Positions 63,131 through 64,000 of a DNA stretch of 64,000 nucleotides are shown in pieces. The position numbers and the translations under genes were made by a program. The stretch is from Polaribacter sp. NJDZ03 (GTDB lineage: Bacteria > Bacteroidota > Bacteroidia > Flavobacteriales > Flavobacteriaceae), in contig NZ_CP079195.1 of assembly GCF_019263805.1 (NCBI RefSeq), positions 313,501-377,500 of the forward strand, in the 5' to 3' direction. The notes under the pieces were generated by a model. That model had not been told where the DNA came from. It ran no database searches and was given only the letters and a program-made list of their open reading frames with translations. The stretch's first letter is position 1; each line of letters starts with the position of its first letter.

Positions 63131-64000
63131 CTATATGATTTTAACAGCACTAACACCATTACTTTTCTTTGTAATCTGAATTTGAGTAGGTATGCGCTCT
63201 TTTAAGTTTTCTACGTGAGATATAATTCCGATCATTTTACCCTGAGATTGTAAGGTTTCTAAGGTAGAAATTACGGTTTCTAAGGTATTACTATCTAAAG
63301 TACCAAAACCTTCATCAATAAAAAGAGAATCTATTTTTACATTTTTACTGGCTAAATCAGACAATCCTAGGGCCAATGCCAAACTAATGATAAATTTTTC
63401 ACCTCCACTAGAAGTATCGACCAATCTTGCTTGATCTGTTTGATAATGGTCTATCAAATTAAAATTAAGCTCTTCTTTTGGCTTGTATGATTCTTCCATT
63501 TTTAAAGAATACCGCTTATTTAATTGATACAAATGCACATTAGCAAGATCTAACAAATGTTTTAACGTTAATCGTTGTACATACACGTTAAAAGCATCTT
63601 TAGAATTTCCAATAATTTTAAAGAGCTCTTTCCAAACTTTACAAATATCTGCCTGTGCATCAATCTTTTTATAGACTTCTTTATTTCGATCTCTAATTTC
63701 TTTATCTTTTCTAAGAGCTTCAGATATTTTGCCTCTTTCAGTAATAAAACCATCTTTTTTTGATTTTAAATTTTCTAAAGTAAGTTTGCTTTCTACTTCA
63801 GAAGTTTCAAAATTCTTAGTTTTATGTAAAGCTTCTTTTGCTTTAAAATTTGCTTCTTTTAGTGTTTTTATCTTAAGCTGATTTTCTTTAATTCGTTCTT
63901 TATTCGTTGTAAATTTCAACTTGTCTTCTGTAGCTAATAAAGCACTTTCAACAGTTTCTTTTGATGTAAAACCACTACCAACTAATTGTAAATTAAGTGA
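63131..64000 (-). CDS. sbcC: SbcC-type nuclease subunit, C-terminal part
   Basis: This is the C-terminal end of an AAA-type ATPase of the SbcCD DNA-end processing complex; the frame stays open to the right edge of the window, so the gene is partial. The coiled coil (about 63550-64000) is followed by the ABC signature DTSSGGEKFIISLALALGLSDL, the Walker B-type strand VKIDSLFIDEGFGTLD and the H-loop ISHVENL. The 3' end is convergent with the SHOCT-domain gene. Confidence 0.93.
   Translation of the reverse strand, partial: SLNLQLVGSGFTSKETVESALLATEDKLKFTTNKERIKENQLKIKTLKEANFKAKEALHKTKNFETSEVESKLTLENLKSKKDGFITERGKISEALRKDKEIRDRNKEVYKKIDAQADICKVWKELFKIIGNSKDAFNVYVQRLTLKHLLDLANVHLYQLNKRYSLKMEESYKPKEELNFNLIDHYQTDQARLVDTSSGGEKFIISLALALGLSDLASKNVKIDSLFIDEGFGTLDSNTLETVISTLETLQSQGKMIGIISHVENLKERIPTQIQITKKSNGVSAVKII

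Overview
The window is AT-rich DNA from a member of the Flavobacteriia (Bacteroidota), most like a marine Flavobacteriaceae such as Polaribacter or Tenacibaculum. The evidence is the repeated TAnnTTTG promoter -7 box of this phylum, few Shine-Dalgarno sequences, several TTG/GTG starts, and family content: imelysin with a di-heme oxidoreductase, an alternative GlmU-like protein, a GIN-domain protein, an outer-membrane beta-barrel family 3 receptor, and a LETM1-like gene behind proline dehydrogenase. The genus is inferred from general resemblance only. I see no rRNA, tRNA, CRISPR array, prophage or intact insertion sequence.

Layout. 1-2.9 kb: a minus-strand surface lipoprotein cluster (imelysin, di-heme oxidoreductase, a truncated lipoprotein). 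3-9.6 kb: guaB, an acyl-CoA thioesterase, a GlmU-like protein and priA. 10.1-15.8 kb: a KtrB/KtrA-type potassium system, then a copper block with an HMA-AraC fusion regulator, a CopA ATPase and a small HMA protein. 16.2-21.8 kb: a flavoprotein reductase, then oxyR divergent from an exported catalase followed by an ankyrin protein, and a nucleotidyltransferase behind a possible attenuator. 22.1-24.6 kb: lon. 26-28.9 kb: an ECF sigma operon with a membrane partner and two exported adhesin-like proteins. 30.6-31.7 kb: a tandem array of about 177-bp units between convergent genes. 36.4-41.5 kb: a TetR-ABC-HlyD-TolC export operon with a near-perfect operator candidate. 43-46.5 kb: a cold-shock-domain gene, a truncated AraC pseudogene and a TonB-dependent receptor. 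46.7-49.3 kb: aroB, proline dehydrogenase and a LETM1-like gene. 49.4-58.4 kb: a TPP-riboswitch-led thiamine operon (thiS, thiC, thiE-like, thiD, thiE, thiG, a CBM9-like gene, thiH, thiF-like). 58.5-64 kb: typA, an MtfA-like peptidase, two proteins of unknown role and the C-terminal part of sbcC.

How it works together. The thiamine operon covers most of the pathway: HMP from ThiC/ThiD, thiazole from ThiS/ThiF/ThiG/ThiH, and joining by ThiE, under a riboswitch. OxyR, exported catalase and the ankyrin protein form a peroxide-defence block. The copper block pairs a sensor, pump and carrier. The export operon appears self-controlled by its TetR protein.

Most worth a second look: (i) the ABC subunit of the export operon keeps Walker A but has altered Q-loop, signature, Walker B and H-loop residues; (ii) a structured repeat found three times, each time directly after a stop codon in the same relative orientation; (iii) the HMA-AraC fusion regulator; (iv) the CBM9-like gene without a signal peptide inside the thiamine operon; (v) the 177-bp array; (vi) perfect palindromes upstream of the TetR, OxyR and Lon genes. 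All calls were made by reading the sequence, without database searches.
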